A stretch of 64,000 bases of DNA from positions 131,501-195,500 of the forward strand of contig NZ_CP092183.1 of NCBI RefSeq assembly GCF_023499255.1, read 5' to 3'. Position numbers and translations under genes: made by a program. This stretch comes from Couchioplanes caeruleus. GTDB lineage: Bacteria; Actinomycetota; Actinomycetes; Mycobacteriales; Micromonosporaceae. Below, in pieces: positions 7,685-17,552 of this stretch. Within the stretch, counting starts at the first letter, position 1, and every line of letters starts with the position of its first letter. The notes beneath the pieces are model-generated. The model was not told where the DNA came from and searched no databases. It worked only from the letters and a program-made list of their open reading frames with translations.

Positions 7685-8710
7685 CTAGCTGACCGGCCGC
7701 CCGGCCGGCTCGCCCACGACGGCGTGCAGCACGTCGTCGAGTGCGATCACCCCCAGCGGTCGCCTGCCCTCGCTCACCAGCACGATGTGCCGCCGGTCGC
7801 GGCGCATGGTCAGGAGGAGGTCGGCGAGGTTGCGGTCCGGCGGGACCACCGCGAGCGGGCGGATGATCTCCGCCGGGATGGGGAGGCGGCGCTGCGCGCC
7901 TTCGTAACCCAGGACGTCCTTGACGTGTACGAAGCCCAGCACGCGCCGGGATTCACGCTGCACCACCGGGAACCGGGACCGCCCGCTGCGCGTGGACAGC
8001 GCCTCGATGGTGGCCGGGGACGCATCGTCCGCCACCGTCGTCACGCCCGACCACGGGCGCAGGGTGTCCGCCGCGGTCCGGTCGTTGAGGCCCAGCGCGG
8101 CGTGGATGCGTTCGTACTGTTCCGTGCCGAGCAGGCCTTCCGAGCGGGCCTGGGTGACCATGCCGGCGAGTTCCTCCGCCGTGAACACGGTCTTCACCGC
8201 ATCCGTCGCCTCGACCTTCCACAGGCTGAGGACCGTACGCGCCGCCCAGCGCATCGCCGTCAGGATCGGGCGGGTCGCCGTGCAGAAGGCCAGCATGAAC
8301 GGGCCGAGGATGAGCGCCGAACGCTCGGGACCGGCCAGCGTGATGTTCTTGGGGACCATCTCGCCGACCACCGTGTGCAGGAAGACCACGATGCCCAGCG
8401 CGACCACCAGCGCCACCGGGTGGACCGCGCCCTCGGGCAGGCGGGCCGCGGCGAAGGGGCCCTCGAGCAGGTGGGCCACCGCCGGTTCGGCGATCGCGCC
8501 GAGGCCGAGGGAGCAGATCGTGATGCCCAGCTGCGCCCCGGCGATCATGAGCGGGATCTGGTTCATCGCGGACAGCGCCCAGCGGGCCGGGCGGGAGGTC
8601 GCGGCGAGCGGTTCGAGGGCCGTACGCCGCGACGCGATCAGCGCGAACTCGCCGCCGACGAACAGGGCGTTGCCCAGCAGCAGCGCCACCGTCACGAAGA
8701 GCTCAGTCAT
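7685..8710 (-). CDS. CNNM/CorC-family membrane protein with CBS pair (second gene)
   Basis: The product is 341 residues. The N-terminal DUF21/CNNM transmembrane domain occupies residues 1-150 (LFVGGEFALIASRR, GAQLGITICSLGLG, TVVGEMVPKNITLAGPE). A tandem CBS domain follows (SRFPVVQRESRRVLGFVHVKDVL, RRPLGVIALDDVLHAVVG). It lacks the C-terminal CorC/HlyC domain that its upstream partner has. Family members are linked to Mg2+ or Co2+ efflux. It overlaps the upstream paralogue by eight bases, so the two are translationally coupled and may form a heterodimer. Confidence 0.85.
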   Translation of the reverse strand: MTELFVTVALLLGNALFVGGEFALIASRRTALEPLAATSRPARWALSAMNQIPLMIAGAQLGITICSLGLGAIAEPAVAHLLEGPFAAARLPEGAVHPVALVVALGIVVFLHTVVGEMVPKNITLAGPERSALILGPFMLAFCTATRPILTAMRWAARTVLSLWKVEATDAVKTVFTAEELAGMVTQARSEGLLGTEQYERIHAALGLNDRTAADTLRPWSGVTTVADDASPATIEALSTRSGRSRFPVVQRESRRVLGFVHVKDVLGYEGAQRRLPIPAEIIRPLAVVPPDRNLADLLLTMRRDRRHIVLVSEGRRPLGVIALDDVLHAVVGEPAGRPVS

Positions 8711-10034
8711 CGGCCGGCTCCGGCGCCACCACGCGTACCTGTTCGACGCGGTGCCGGTCGACCTCCATGACGGTGAACTCCCAGCCGTCCTCCTCGAGCG
8801 ACTCGCCGGGCACCGGGATGTGGCCCAGCCGGGCGAGCAGGAAGCCGGCGAGCGTCTCGTACGGGCCCTCCGGCAGCCGGAAGCCGGTCTGTTCCGCCAC
8901 CTCGTCCTCGCGCAGCAGCCCGTCGACCAGGAACGTCCGGCCGCCGTCCGGCGCGGTCAGCTCCTCGCTGGCAGCCTCGCTGACGTCCAGGTCGTACTCG
9001 TCGGCGATCTCACCGACCAGCTCCTCGATGAGGTCCTCGACGGTGACGACGCCGTCCGTGCCGCCGTACTCGTCGACCACGATGGCCAGGTCGGCGTCCG
9101 CCTCGCGGAGCGCGGCGAGGACCTTGTCGAGGCCCAGGCTCTCGGGGACGTAGATCGGTTCCCGGGCCACGGCCGACACCGGCGTGGAGGCGCGGCGGTC
9201 CGGTGGCACGCCGAGCGCGTCCGGCACCCCCACGACCCCCATCACGAGGTCGAGCGTCGACTCGTACACGGGGAAGCGGGTGTGTCCGGTCTCCCGCGCG
9301 ACCTTGATCAGGTCCGCGACGCTCGCGGTGGTCTTCAGGCCGACCACGTCGACGCGCGGGGTCATCGCCTTGGCCGCGCGTTTCTCGCCGAAGCGGATCG
9401 TGCGACGCAGCAGCGTCGCAGTCTCGGCCGGCAGCGCGCCCGCGCGGGCGCTGATCGCGGCGAGCAGGCCCAGCTCCTCGGGCGAGCGCGCGCTGGCGAG
9501 CTCCTCCTGCGGCTCGATGCCGAGGCGGCGGACCAGCCAGTTGGCGGAGCCGTTGAGCGCCCCGATGAGCCAGCCGAACAGCTTCGAGAAGGTCCGCAGC
9601 GGGGCGGCGGTGGCGAGGGCGACCCGCATCGGGCGGGCCAGGGCCGCATTCTTGGGTACGAGCTCACCGAAGAGCATCGACAGGACGGTGGCGAGCACGA
9701 GCGCGAGCAGGTGCGTGATCGTGTCGGTGTTCCCGCCGGCGACGGGCTCGATCATCGGCGTGAACAGCCGGGACAGCGCGGGCTCGGCGAGGTAGCCGGT
9801 CAGCAGCGTCGTCAGCGTGATGCCGAGCTGCGTACCCGAGAGCTGGAAGGACAGCTCGTGCAGCGCGTGCCGCACGGTCCGGGCCCGGCGGTCGCCGCCG
9901 TCGGCCCGCTTGTCGATCTCGGCGCGGTCGACGGTGACCAGCCCGAACTCGGCCGCCACGAAGAAGGCGTTGCCCGCCGTCAGCAGCGCGAAGGCCACCA
10001 GCGGGAGCACCGCGGTCAGGAGCAGGCCGGCCAT
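8703..10034 (-). CDS. CNNM/CorC-family transporter, full length (first gene)
   Basis: The product is 443 residues: DUF21/CNNM membrane domain (FFVAAEFGLVTVDRAEID, GTQLGITLTTLLTGYLAEP, LFGELVPKNAALARP), a CBS pair (TRFPVYESTLDLVMGVVGV, DADLAIVVDEYGGTDGVVTVED) and a C-terminal CorC/HlyC domain (LVDGLLREDEVAEQTGF, GESLEEDGWEFTVMEVD). The ATG at 10034 is preceded by GAGGTGA. It is the first gene of a two-gene CNNM operon, a common pair in Gram-positives, with a probable role in divalent-cation export. Confidence 0.88.
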   Translation of the reverse strand: MAGLLLTAVLPLVAFALLTAGNAFFVAAEFGLVTVDRAEIDKRADGGDRRARTVRHALHELSFQLSGTQLGITLTTLLTGYLAEPALSRLFTPMIEPVAGGNTDTITHLLALVLATVLSMLFGELVPKNAALARPMRVALATAAPLRTFSKLFGWLIGALNGSANWLVRRLGIEPQEELASARSPEELGLLAAISARAGALPAETATLLRRTIRFGEKRAAKAMTPRVDVVGLKTTASVADLIKVARETGHTRFPVYESTLDLVMGVVGVPDALGVPPDRRASTPVSAVAREPIYVPESLGLDKVLAALREADADLAIVVDEYGGTDGVVTVEDLIEELVGEIADEYDLDVSEAASEELTAPDGGRTFLVDGLLREDEVAEQTGFRLPEGPYETLAGFLLARLGHIPVPGESLEEDGWEFTVMEVDRHRVEQVRVVAPEPADD

Positions 10035-10082
10035 GATCGGTTCACCTCGGCCCTCATTGTGCCGGAACCGGGCATCGGGCAC

Positions 10083-10472
10083 ATGCACGCGGTGGGTCGG
10101 ACCCTGGACCGGCTCGTCGAGGCGGGGGTGCTGACCAGGGAGGAGAACAAGGTGCTGCGCTTCTTCCCCCGCACCCGCTATCCCGCCCGGGACGGCGTGG
10201 AGCCGGCGGAGGAGTCGGCGACCCGGCAGCGGCTGCTCGCGGCCGTGTCGGGTGAGGGGCCGGTGGAGCCCCGTACGGCTGCCCTGTGCGCCCTGGTGAC
10301 CGCGACCGGCATGGACCGCAAGGTCTTCGCCGGCCAGGACCGCAAGCAGGTGAAGGCCCGGCTGAAGGAGATCTCCGCCGGCGCCTAGGCCGCGGCGGCC
10401 GTCAAGAAGACGATCGACGAGATCCAGGCCGCCGTGGTGGTGGTCGCGGTCGCCGCGGCCGCTGCGTCCTAG
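10083..10472 (+). pseudogene. decayed GPP34 (GOLPH3/Vps74-like) gene, 5' truncated with in-frame TAG
   Basis: From the ATG at 10083 the frame reads RTLDRLVEAGVL, KVLRFFPRTRYPARDG, PRTAALCALV and ARLKEISAGA, the C-terminal half of the actinobacterial GPP34 phosphoinositide-binding-like family. A TAG at 10386-10388 sits where the family commonly has Trp (…G-x-W-A-A…). Beyond it, in the same frame, translation resumes as AAAAVKKTIDEIQAA up to a TAG at 10470-10472. The N-terminal half is absent; its place is taken by the divergent CNNM operon start. A TGG to TAG change in a truncated gene explains this best. No ribosome binding site is evident. Confidence 0.65.
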
Positions 10473-12604
10473 GCGGGCGCCTTGTCGCCCTTGATGCTGC
10501 GCAGCAGGACGCTGGCCACGTCGATGACCTCGACGTTGTCCTGCTCGCCCTTGCCGGTGACGCCGTCGCCGATCATCGTGTAGCAGAACGGGCAGCCGAC
10601 CGCGATGGTCTTCGCGCCGGTCGCGAGGGCCTCCTCGGTGCGCTCCACGTTGATCCGCTTGCCGATCTTCTCCTCCATCCACATGCGCGCGCCGCCGGCG
10701 CCGCAGCAGAAGGAGCGTTCGGAGTTGCGCGGCATCTCCACGACGTTCGCGGCCGCGCCCAGGACCTCGCGGGGGGCCTCGAAGACCCGGTTGTGGCGGC
10801 CGAGGTAGCAGGGGTCGTGGTAGGTGACGTCGCCCTCGATCGGCTGGACCGGGGTGAGCTTGCCCTCGGCGACCAGGTGCTGCAGCAGCTGGGTGTGGTG
10901 CACGACCTCGACCTTGAGGCCCAGCTGCTCGTACTCGTTGCCGAGCGTGTTGAAGCAGTGCGGGCAGGTGGCGACGATCTTCTTGACGTTGGCCTCGGTC
11001 AGCGTCTCGACGTTCTGTTGCGCGAGCATCTGGAAGACGAACTCGTTGCCGATGCGCCGGGCCGGGTCGCCGGTGCAGGTCTCGCCCTCGCCCAGGATCG
11101 CGAAGTCGACGCCGGCCTCGTGCAGCAGCGTGGCGACCGCGCGGGTGGTCTTCTTCGCCCGGTCCTCGAACGCGCCGGCGCAGCCGACCCAGAACAGGTA
11201 CTCGAAGTCGTCCTCGCCGACCCGCTTGATCTCGAAGTCGAGGCCCTTGGTCCAGTCCTCGCGGGTGTTCTGCGGCGCGCCCCAGGGGTTGCCCTTGTTC
11301 TCCAGGTTGCGCAGCATCACGCCCGCCTCGGCGGGGAAGCTCGACTCGATGAGCACCTGGTAGCGGCGCATGTCGACGATGTGGTCGACGTGCTCGATGT
11401 CGACCGGGCACTGCTCGACGCAGGCGCCGCACGTCGTGCAGCTCCACAGCACGTCCGGGTCGATGACGCCGTTCTCCGCCTCGGTGCCGATCAGCGGCCG
11501 GTCGGCCTCCGCGAGCGCCAGCACGTCGACGCCCTTCAGCTGCTCCTCGGTCGCCTTCTCCTCGCCGGTCAGGTCCTTGCCGCCGCCGGCCAGCAGGTAC
11601 GGCGCCTTCGCGTACGCGTGGTCGCGCAGCGACAGCACCAGCAGCTTGGGCGACAGCGGCTTCGCCGTGTTCCAGGCCGGGCACTGCGACTGGCAGCGGC
11701 CGCACTCCGTACAGGTGGAGAAGTCCAGCAGGCCCTTCCAGGTGAACTGCTCGACCTGGGCGACGCCGAACTGGTCCTTCTCCGGGTCGGCCTCCTCGAA
11801 GTCCAGCGGCTTGCCGTCGCTCATCATCGGCCGCAGCGGGCCCAGGCCGGACCCGGCCGGCTTCTCCGGGTTGCGCTTGAAGAAGATGTTGAAGAAGGCC
11901 AGGAAGCGGTGCCAGGCCACGCCCATCGTCACGTTCAGCGCGATGGTGATCAGCCACGCCATCGAGATGAGCAGCTTGACCAGCGCGACCCAGGTCGGGC
12001 CGTCATCGGCGGCCGGGAGCAGCGCGCCGACGCCGTGGCTGACCGGGGTGGCCCACGTGGGGAACTCGAACGTGTCGTTGGCGACCTTGAAGCCGCGGAT
12101 CAGGAACCCGCAGATCAGCACGCCGAGGATGACCGCCTCGACGAAGTAGCCCTGCCACATCGTGGAGCCCAGGAACCGGCTCCGCTTGGCCCGGCGGTCG
12201 CGCTGCCGCTTGTAGATCAGGTACAGGATGCCGAGCAGGCCGAGCACGGCGACCCACTCGGTGACCAGGCCGTACACGGTCCAGTGGCCGACGATCGGCA
12301 GGCCGCCGGTGGGGTCCACGACCTCGAAGTACGCCTCCACGACCAGCAGGAACAGGATCATGAAGGAGACCATCACGAACCAGTGGGCGGCGCCGACGGT
12401 GCTCCACTTCAGCATCCGGGTGTGCCCGAGCGTCTCGACCAGCATCGTCCTGGTCCGGGTGCCCTTGTCCGTGAAACGCTCCGGCGCGGGCTGACCCTGC
12501 CGGATCACCGCGGTCATCGTCATGACGGCACGCACCGCGAGGACGACCGCTACGAGCGTGACGACGCCCGCCAGGACGGTGGCGACGATCTGCGCGATGC
12601 CCAT
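10469..12604 (-). CDS. membrane (Fe-S) oxidoreductase, HdrD/GlpC-like with NarI-like membrane domain
   Basis: The product is 711 residues. The N-terminal 240 or so have about six membrane helices (GAAHWFVMVSFMILFLLVVE, ILGVLICGFLIRGF). Two 4Fe-4S motifs follow (CTECGRCQSQCP, CTTCGACVEQCP), then two CCG-type cysteine-rich domains (CPHCFNTLGNEYEQ, DPCYLGRHN, SFCCGAGGARMW, GCPFCYTM). Such proteins pass electrons between the quinone pool and a cytoplasmic partner, often an acyl-CoA dehydrogenase/ETF. A GAGGAGG site lies upstream of ATG 12604. No partner gene is adjacent, so the electron donor is unknown. Confidence 0.85.
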   Translation of the reverse strand: MGIAQIVATVLAGVVTLVAVVLAVRAVMTMTAVIRQGQPAPERFTDKGTRTRTMLVETLGHTRMLKWSTVGAAHWFVMVSFMILFLLVVEAYFEVVDPTGGLPIVGHWTVYGLVTEWVAVLGLLGILYLIYKRQRDRRAKRSRFLGSTMWQGYFVEAVILGVLICGFLIRGFKVANDTFEFPTWATPVSHGVGALLPAADDGPTWVALVKLLISMAWLITIALNVTMGVAWHRFLAFFNIFFKRNPEKPAGSGLGPLRPMMSDGKPLDFEEADPEKDQFGVAQVEQFTWKGLLDFSTCTECGRCQSQCPAWNTAKPLSPKLLVLSLRDHAYAKAPYLLAGGGKDLTGEEKATEEQLKGVDVLALAEADRPLIGTEAENGVIDPDVLWSCTTCGACVEQCPVDIEHVDHIVDMRRYQVLIESSFPAEAGVMLRNLENKGNPWGAPQNTREDWTKGLDFEIKRVGEDDFEYLFWVGCAGAFEDRAKKTTRAVATLLHEAGVDFAILGEGETCTGDPARRIGNEFVFQMLAQQNVETLTEANVKKIVATCPHCFNTLGNEYEQLGLKVEVVHHTQLLQHLVAEGKLTPVQPIEGDVTYHDPCYLGRHNRVFEAPREVLGAAANVVEMPRNSERSFCCGAGGARMWMEEKIGKRINVERTEEALATGAKTIAVGCPFCYTMIGDGVTGKGEQDNVEVIDVASVLLRSIKGDKAPA

Positions 12605-12721
12605 CTGCGTTGTGCCTCCTCGGTCGGGTGGCGACCATGTTACCCACGAGTAATCAGTGTGCGCGCCGCAGATCGCGGTTGGGTTCGTCTCAGCGACGAC
12701 CGGGCCCGGTCAGCCGAAAGC

Positions 12722-12753
12722 GCACCTTGCGGCCGGGAGGGCCGGCAGGGTGC
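12722..12753 (-). terminator. putative hairpin terminator downstream of crgA
   Basis: GCACCTTGC-GGCC at 12722-12734 pairs, with one mismatch and one bulge, with GGCCGGCAGGGTGC ending at 12753. It lies between the crgA stop and the Fe-S gene start. No T-tract is present. The rest of 12605-12884 holds no gene. Confidence 0.35.
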
Positions 12754-12884
12754 GCGGTCGGCGGATCAGACTCTACGGCCGGTTGCGCCCACGGGCCTCC
12801 GTTACGGCCGCGAGCAGCGCAGAAGGGTACGGCGATGCAGCGCCACCGCCCCGAGGGCAACGGTGACCGACGGGCGTGGGGCGG

Positions 12885-13148
12885 TCAGCGCCAGCGCGAC
12901 AGGATCGCCAGCGAGGCGACCATGCAGCCGAAGCCGACGAGCAGGTTCCAGTAGTGCCACGCCTCGACCGGGTACTGCTGCTCGGAGAGGTAGTACACGA
13001 CCAGCCAGGCGATGCCGAAGATGATCAAGAAAACCGCCGTGGCGGGCAGCCAGACCGGACTCGGCTTCTTGGACGCGGCCGTCGCTGCCGGACGGATGTC
13101 CGTCGGCGGCGTGTAGACCTTCTTCTTGCGAACCTGTGACTTCGGCAC
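12885..13148 (-). CDS. crgA: CrgA-type cell division inhibitor
   Basis: The product is 87 residues from GTG 13148, with AGGAG upstream. The N-terminus PKSQVRKKKVYTPP is the CrgA signature. Two transmembrane helices follow (VWLPATAVFLIIFGIAWLVV and YWNLLVGFGCMVASLAIL), joined by a short loop with YPVEAWHYWN. CrgA is an actinobacterial division protein that interacts with FtsZ and PBPs and limits septation in hyphae. An upstream GTG at 13208 would add 20 residues of unlike sequence. Its place next to DUF881, sortase E, pabA and pknAB is the usual one. Confidence 0.92.
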   Translation of the reverse strand: MPKSQVRKKKVYTPPTDIRPAATAASKKPSPVWLPATAVFLIIFGIAWLVVYYLSEQQYPVEAWHYWNLLVGFGCMVASLAILSRWR

Positions 13149-13225
13149 GGCGCTCTCCTGAGGGCAACAAGTGGTGAACAACCCACCCCTGAGCGGCTCC
13201 GGGGACACCGAAAGCTGCCCGTGGC

Positions 13226-13254
13226 GAATACTGTTCGATAGCTAGCGTAGTCAA
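13226..13254 (-). promoter_or_regulatory. candidate crgA promoter
   Basis: On the minus strand TTGACT (13254-13249) and GTATTC (13231-13226) are separated by 17 bases, upstream of the crgA GTG at 13148. The -35 fits the consensus well and the -10 poorly. This is inference from sequence alone. Confidence 0.35.
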
Positions 13255-13316
13255 GGCGGCGCGCGCACAGGCACCCGCCGGTGGGTTTTTCGGACATCCC
13301 GGGGAGGAAGACCGAC

Positions 13317-14126
13317 GTGGAGTACACCACGGGGACGCCCTCGTGGCGACTTGTCATGCGCCGGGCCCTCGGCGGACTCCGCCCCCGGCGCCGCGGACAA
13401 CGGCAACGGGGCTGGTCGGTGGGCGTACCGCTGATCGCACTGGCCGCCGGACTTCTCTTCACCACCTCGGCCACCACGGCCGACGGCACGGCGCTGCGCG
13501 ACGACCGGCGCCCACAGCTCGCCCAGCTCATCGCCGACAAGCGCGCGCGTCTGGAGCAGCGGGAGAGGCAGGCCGCGGGGCTGCGTACGACGGTCGACCA
13601 GGACGCCGCCCGCCTCGCCGACGTGGACACCCCGGTCAAGCAGGCCCGGGAACGGGCCGACGCGATGCGCGAGCCGGCCGGCTTCACGGCGCTGCACGGG
13701 CCCGGCGTCACGGTCACCCTCAACGACTCGTCCCGGCGGCCCACCGACACCGGCGGCGACGTCCCCCAGAACGATGATCTCGTCGTCCACCAGGGTGACG
13801 TCCAGGCGGTCGTGAACGCCCTCTGGGCTGGTGGGGCGGAGGCAATGTCGATCATGGATGTCCGCGTCATTTCGACCAGCGCGGTACGCTGTGTCGGCAA
13901 TACGCTGCTGTTGCACGGCCAGGTCTTCTCGCCGCCATTCAAGATCACGGCGATTGGCGAACCCACAGCTATGCACCGAGCGTTGGAGTCCGCAGAGGGA
14001 GTCCAGCAATTCCGGGCAGCGGTCGCCGACTTCGGCCTCGGCTACACGGAAACCGTCGAGAGGAACGTGACTGTGCGGGCGTACGACGGGTCGAGTGACC
14101 TCCGATCCGCCGAGGTCACGAAGTAA
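13317..14126 (+). CDS. DUF881-family membrane-anchored protein
   Basis: The product is 269 residues from GTG 13317, preceded by GGGGAGGAAG. A basic N-terminus leads into one membrane segment ([14 protein letters not shown]). A coiled coil follows (about residues 65-110, [20 protein letters not shown]), then the DUF881 domain with [37 protein letters not shown] and [13 protein letters not shown]881 proteins are found near division and sortase genes in actinobacteria; the function is undefined. The stop overlaps the sortase start by one base (TAATG), so the two are coupled. Confidence 0.85.
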   Translation: MEYTTGTPSWRLVMRRALGGLRPRRRGQRQRGWSVGVPLIALAAGLLFTTSATTADGTALRDDRRPQLAQLIADKRARLEQRERQAAGLRTTVDQDAARLADVDTPVKQARERADAMREPAGFTALHGPGVTVTLNDSSRRPTDTGGDVPQNDDLVVHQGDVQAVVNALWAGGAEAMSIMDVRVISTSAVRCVGNTLLLHGQVFSPPFKITAIGEPTAMHRALESAEGVQQFRAAVADFGLGYTETVERNVTVRAYDGSSDLRSAEVTK

Positions 14127-16582
14127 TGGCATCGCCGGAGCCGCCGGGCGGCGCGCCGAACTCGGGCCGGCACCGCGCCCCCGACACCGACGCGCAGACC
14201 GCCTTCATCCCGCGCGTCACGGACGCCACGCCGGGCGGGGTGCCGGGCGGACCGCTCGACCCCCCGGTCGGCCTGGGAAACCCGGCCTGGCCGTCGGCCA
14301 CCGGCGCGGCGGTCCCGGCCCCACCCTCGGCACGTCCCCCGGCTCCGCCCGCCGCGGCGGCCCCGGTCCAGCCTCCCGTGCCTCCGGCCGTGGGCATGCC
14401 TGCGCAGCCCACCGCGGCCCTCCCCGTTCACTCCCCCGCGCCTGCGCCCACGGGCGTTCCTGTGCAGCCCCCCGCGCCTCCGGCCTTGGGCGTTCCTGTG
14501 CAGCCCCCCGCGCCTCCGGCCTCGGGCGTTCCTGTGCAGCCCGCCGCGCCTCCGCTCGGAGGTCCGCGTCCCGTTGCGGGTGCGACGGTTCCCGCTCCGG
14601 GGGTCGCTCTGCCGAATCAGGCGCCGGCCAAGCCGGTCAGCGGGTCCGCCGCCGCCGTGCCGGCCGACGCCGCGGGGGTCGACCCGCTCGTGGCCCGTGC
14701 CGCTGCTGCCGCGCGGGCGCGCTCGGACGCCGCCCCGGCAGGCCCCGGCGCGACACCCGGCGGGCCGGGTGGCTTCGACTTCTTCGCGACGGCCGGCGGA
14801 GGCCCCGCCGCACCGCGCAGCCCCGGCAGCACCGGCACGGACAGCCCGGCGATCCCGCAGAGTCCCGCCATCCCGCAGAGCCCGGGCAACATCCGGGCCG
14901 ACGGCCCGGGCATCCCGCCCAACCAGGCCGGCCCACCCAACCAGGCCCGCCCGCACAGCACGGCCGGCCCGCACAGCACGGCCGGCCCGCACAACCCCGC
15001 AAGTCCGGCCATCCCGCACAGCTCAGCCGGCCCGCACAGCCAGGCCGGCTCGCAGAACCCGGCCGGCCTGCAGAACCCGGCCGGCCTGCAGAACCCGGCC
15101 GGCCTGCAGAGTTCGAGCAGCGTTCCGGGGCCGGTCGCCGGCAGTGCGGTCAGCCGGCAGCAGGGCACCAGCGGCTACGACACCCTGAATGAGGATGACC
15201 GGTGGCGCGGCGGGCGTCGCCGGGCGGCCGAGGGTGGTGGCGGCACCGGGTGGCAGAGCGGCACGGGTTCGACCAGCACCGGGTGGGATCACTCCGAGAC
15301 CGGCGCCTGGATGAACAGTGCGGCCGGCAGCGCCTGGGAGGAGCTGGTCGAGCCGCAGACCGCCGAGGAGCCGTCGCGGGGCCGGTGGGGACGCCGGGAC
15401 GAGCGGCAGGCCGCGGAGGCAGCGCCGCGGGGGCGGTGGGCACGCCGGGACGAGCCGGCGGCCGCCGACATTGCGCCGCGGGGACGCCGGAACGAGCCGC
15501 AGATTGCCGAGGCGGCGTCGCGAGGGCACCGGGAGGAGTCACCGGCCGCCGGGGCTGCGTCCTCGGGGCCCGGGGAGGCGGCTGGCGCCCTCGGGCAGGA
15601 TCCTTCCGCCACGGCTGTCATCCGTACCGCCGATGCGCCGACCGGGTTGCTGCCCGCCGTACGGAAGAAGACTCCGCCGCAGGCGCCTGCCAAGCCGGCG
15701 CGGCCCCGCGGCAAGGACGACGGCGTGGTCGGTGCGGCCTCGGTGGCCGCTGCCGCGGCGGCGGCCGAGCGCGAGCCGGATGTCGGGCCCGCGGAGGAGC
15801 CGAAGCCGAAGCGCGGCGAGAAGGTCGTCAAACTTCGGCCCGAGCAGACCGGCGAGGGCTACAAGAGCGTGTATTCCGAGTTGACCCGCCCGACGCTGGG
15901 CTCGCGGATCCGCACCGGCGTCCGGGTGTCCGGCGAGCTGATGATCACGTTCGGGCTGATCATCCTGCTGTTCGCCGGGTACGAGGTGTTCGGCAACTCC
16001 GCGAAGGTGCAGGACGAGCAGGACAGCCTGGCCAACCAGCTCGACCAGGAGTGGAACGACCCGACCGTCGCGCCCAGCGCCGGGCCGACCAAGGCCGCGC
16101 CCGCCGCGCCCGGCAAGAACCTCGTCGGGCGGCTGTACATCCCGAAGCTCGGCATGGAATGGGTCGTGGTCAACGGCGTACGGCCGCAGGACATCCGGTA
16201 CGCGCCGGGGCACTACCCGGACACCGCCCAGCCCGGCAAGGTCGGCAACTTCTCGGTCGCCGGGCACCGCATCCGCAAGATCTTCTGGCGGCTGGACGAG
16301 CTGAAGCCCGGTGACGTGATCGGCGTGGAGACGCGCTCGAGCTGGTACGTCTACAAGGTCAGCTACAGCGAGGTGGTACGGCCGTCGCAGGTCGAGGTCG
16401 TCGCGCCCGTACCCGGCCAGCCCGGCAAGAAGCCCACGAAGGCGATGCTGACGCTGACCACCTGCAACCCCAAGTTCAACAACTACCAGCGGCTCATCGT
16501 GCACGCGGAGCTGGTGGACACCCTCAAACGGGACCCGAAGCTGCCCGACGCCGGCCGGCCCGCAGAGATCAAGAAGGCGTAG
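14126..16582 (+). CDS. srtE: class E sortase with very long Pro-rich cytoplasmic N-terminus
   Basis: The product is 818 residues. The last 220 form the sortase: one membrane helix near residue 606 ([17 protein letters not shown]) and catalytic His714 (SVAGHR), Cys780 (TLTTCNP) and Arg789 (YQRLIVHA). Class E sortases join surface proteins such as long chaplins to peptidoglycan at LAXTG-type signals. The first 600 residues are disordered: [10 protein letters not shown] repeats, then STAGPH and NPAGLQ repeats, then RRDE/RGRW repeats. T25 (TAFIP) and T506 (TGLLP) resemble the motif array of the PASTA protein at 33070. Sortase E members are usually 200-400 residues, so this one is unusually long. 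Confidence 0.88.
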   Translation: MASPEPPGGAPNSGRHRAPDTDAQTAFIPRVTDATPGGVPGGPLDPPVGLGNPAWPSATGAAVPAPPSARPPAPPAAAAPVQPPVPPAVGMPAQPTAALPVHSPAPAPTGVPVQPPAPPALGVPVQPPAPPASGVPVQPAAPPLGGPRPVAGATVPAPGVALPNQAPAKPVSGSAAAVPADAAGVDPLVARAAAAARARSDAAPAGPGATPGGPGGFDFFATAGGGPAAPRSPGSTGTDSPAIPQSPAIPQSPGNIRADGPGIPPNQAGPPNQARPHSTAGPHSTAGPHNPASPAIPHSSAGPHSQAGSQNPAGLQNPAGLQNPAGLQSSSSVPGPVAGSAVSRQQGTSGYDTLNEDDRWRGGRRRAAEGGGGTGWQSGTGSTSTGWDHSETGAWMNSAAGSAWEELVEPQTAEEPSRGRWGRRDERQAAEAAPRGRWARRDEPAAADIAPRGRRNEPQIAEAASRGHREESPAAGAASSGPGEAAGALGQDPSATAVIRTADAPTGLLPAVRKKTPPQAPAKPARPRGKDDGVVGAASVAAAAAAAEREPDVGPAEEPKPKRGEKVVKLRPEQTGEGYKSVYSELTRPTLGSRIRTGVRVSGELMITFGLIILLFAGYEVFGNSAKVQDEQDSLANQLDQEWNDPTVAPSAGPTKAAPAAPGKNLVGRLYIPKLGMEWVVVNGVRPQDIRYAPGHYPDTAQPGKVGNFSVAGHRIRKIFWRLDELKPGDVIGVETRSSWYVYKVSYSEVVRPSQVEVVAPVPGQPGKKPTKAMLTLTTCNPKFNNYQRLIVHAELVDTLKRDPKLPDAGRPAEIKKA

Positions 16583-16591
16583 GGAGGGCCC

Positions 16592-16885
16592 GTGTACGCG
16601 TGGATCTGGCGCAAACTGCCCTTCGGCCTGTGGGGCAAGCTGACGAGCTCCGTCGTGCTGGCCGTGACGGTCGGCGCGCTGCTGTGGTACGTGGTGTTCC
16701 CGTGGGCGACACCGCTGCTGCCCTTCGACGACGTGCAGGTCGGCACCGGCACCGAGCAGAGCGGCCCGGCGCAGCAGAACCCGGACGCCGTGGTGCCCGG
16801 CGGCGATGACGCGCAGCTGGGGCCGGACGAGATCCCGTACAACGAGCACACGAACGAACCCGAACCCTCCACGAGCACCAGGTGA
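16592..16885 (+). CDS. small membrane protein between sortase and pabA
   Basis: The product is 97 residues starting at GTG 16592, nine bases after the sortase stop, with GGGAGGG upstream. One membrane helix (LTSSVVLAVTVGALLWYVVF, about residues 17-36) is followed by an acidic, Pro/Gln-rich external or cytoplasmic tail with EIPYNEHTNEPEPSTS. Its stop lies directly before pabA. It is a conserved-looking member of this operon, but its role is not known. Confidence 0.75.
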   Translation: MYAWIWRKLPFGLWGKLTSSVVLAVTVGALLWYVVFPWATPLLPFDDVQVGTGTEQSGPAQQNPDAVVPGGDDAQLGPDEIPYNEHTNEPEPSTSTR

Positions 16886-16890
16886 TCCCC

Positions 16891-17541
16891 GTGCGCATCC
16901 TCGTGATCGACAACTACGACTCGTTCGTCTTCAACCTGGTGCAGTACCTCGGCCAGCTCGGCGCCGACTGCGAGGTGCGGCGCAACGACGAGATCTCGGT
17001 CGCCGACGTCGCCGCCTTCGGCGCCGCGGGGGTCCTGCTCTCCCCCGGACCGGGTACGCCCGAACGCGCCGGCATCACGATGGACGTCATCTCCGCGTAT
17101 GCCGGGAGACTTCCGATGTTCGGGGTCTGCCTGGGCCATCAGGCGATCGGGGCGGCGTTCGGCGCGACGGTCACCCGGGCCCCCGAGCTGCTGCACGGCA
17201 AGACCTCGTCGGTGCAGCACAAGGGCGCGGGCGTGCTGGCCGGCCTGCCGGACCCGTTCACCGCCACCCGTTACCACTCGCTGGCGGTCGTCCCGGAGAC
17301 GCTGCCGGACGAGATCGAGGTGACCGGCTGGACGGAGTCCGGCGTGGTGATGGCGATGCGGCACCGCACGCTGCCGATCGAGGGCGTGCAGTTCCACCCG
17401 GAGTCGGTGCTGACCGAGGGTGGCCACACCATGCTGGCGAACTGGCTGGCGTCGTGCGGGCTGCCGGCGGCTCTGGAGCGGGCCCCGGAGCTCGCCGCCG
17501 AGGTGGAGACCCGCCGGCGGTCGGCGTTCGCCACCGCCTGA
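16891..17541 (+). CDS. pabA: glutamine amidotransferase, PabA/TrpG type
   Basis: The product is 216 residues. It is a class I glutaminase with the oxyanion loop LLSPGPGTPE, nucleophile elbow GVCLGHQAIG and the His/Glu pair in GVQFHPES. It supplies ammonia from glutamine to an aminodeoxychorismate or anthranilate synthase partner; the origin-proximal copy next to pknB is usually annotated pabA. GTG 16891 is chosen because AGGTGA sits five bases upstream. GTG 16882, overlapping the previous stop, is the alternative. Confidence 0.88.
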   Translation: MRILVIDNYDSFVFNLVQYLGQLGADCEVRRNDEISVADVAAFGAAGVLLSPGPGTPERAGITMDVISAYAGRLPMFGVCLGHQAIGAAFGATVTRAPELLHGKTSSVQHKGAGVLAGLPDPFTATRYHSLAVVPETLPDEIEVTGWTESGVVMAMRHRTLPIEGVQFHPESVLTEGGHTMLANWLASCGLPAALERAPELAAEVETRRRSAFATA

Positions 17542-17552
17542 CGGCCAAGACG

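Noticed and set aside
10286..13024. 912-codon plus-strand frame
   Set aside because: It is antisense to the Fe-S oxidoreductase and crgA, with codon content typical of GC-rich shadow frames and no ribosome binding site.
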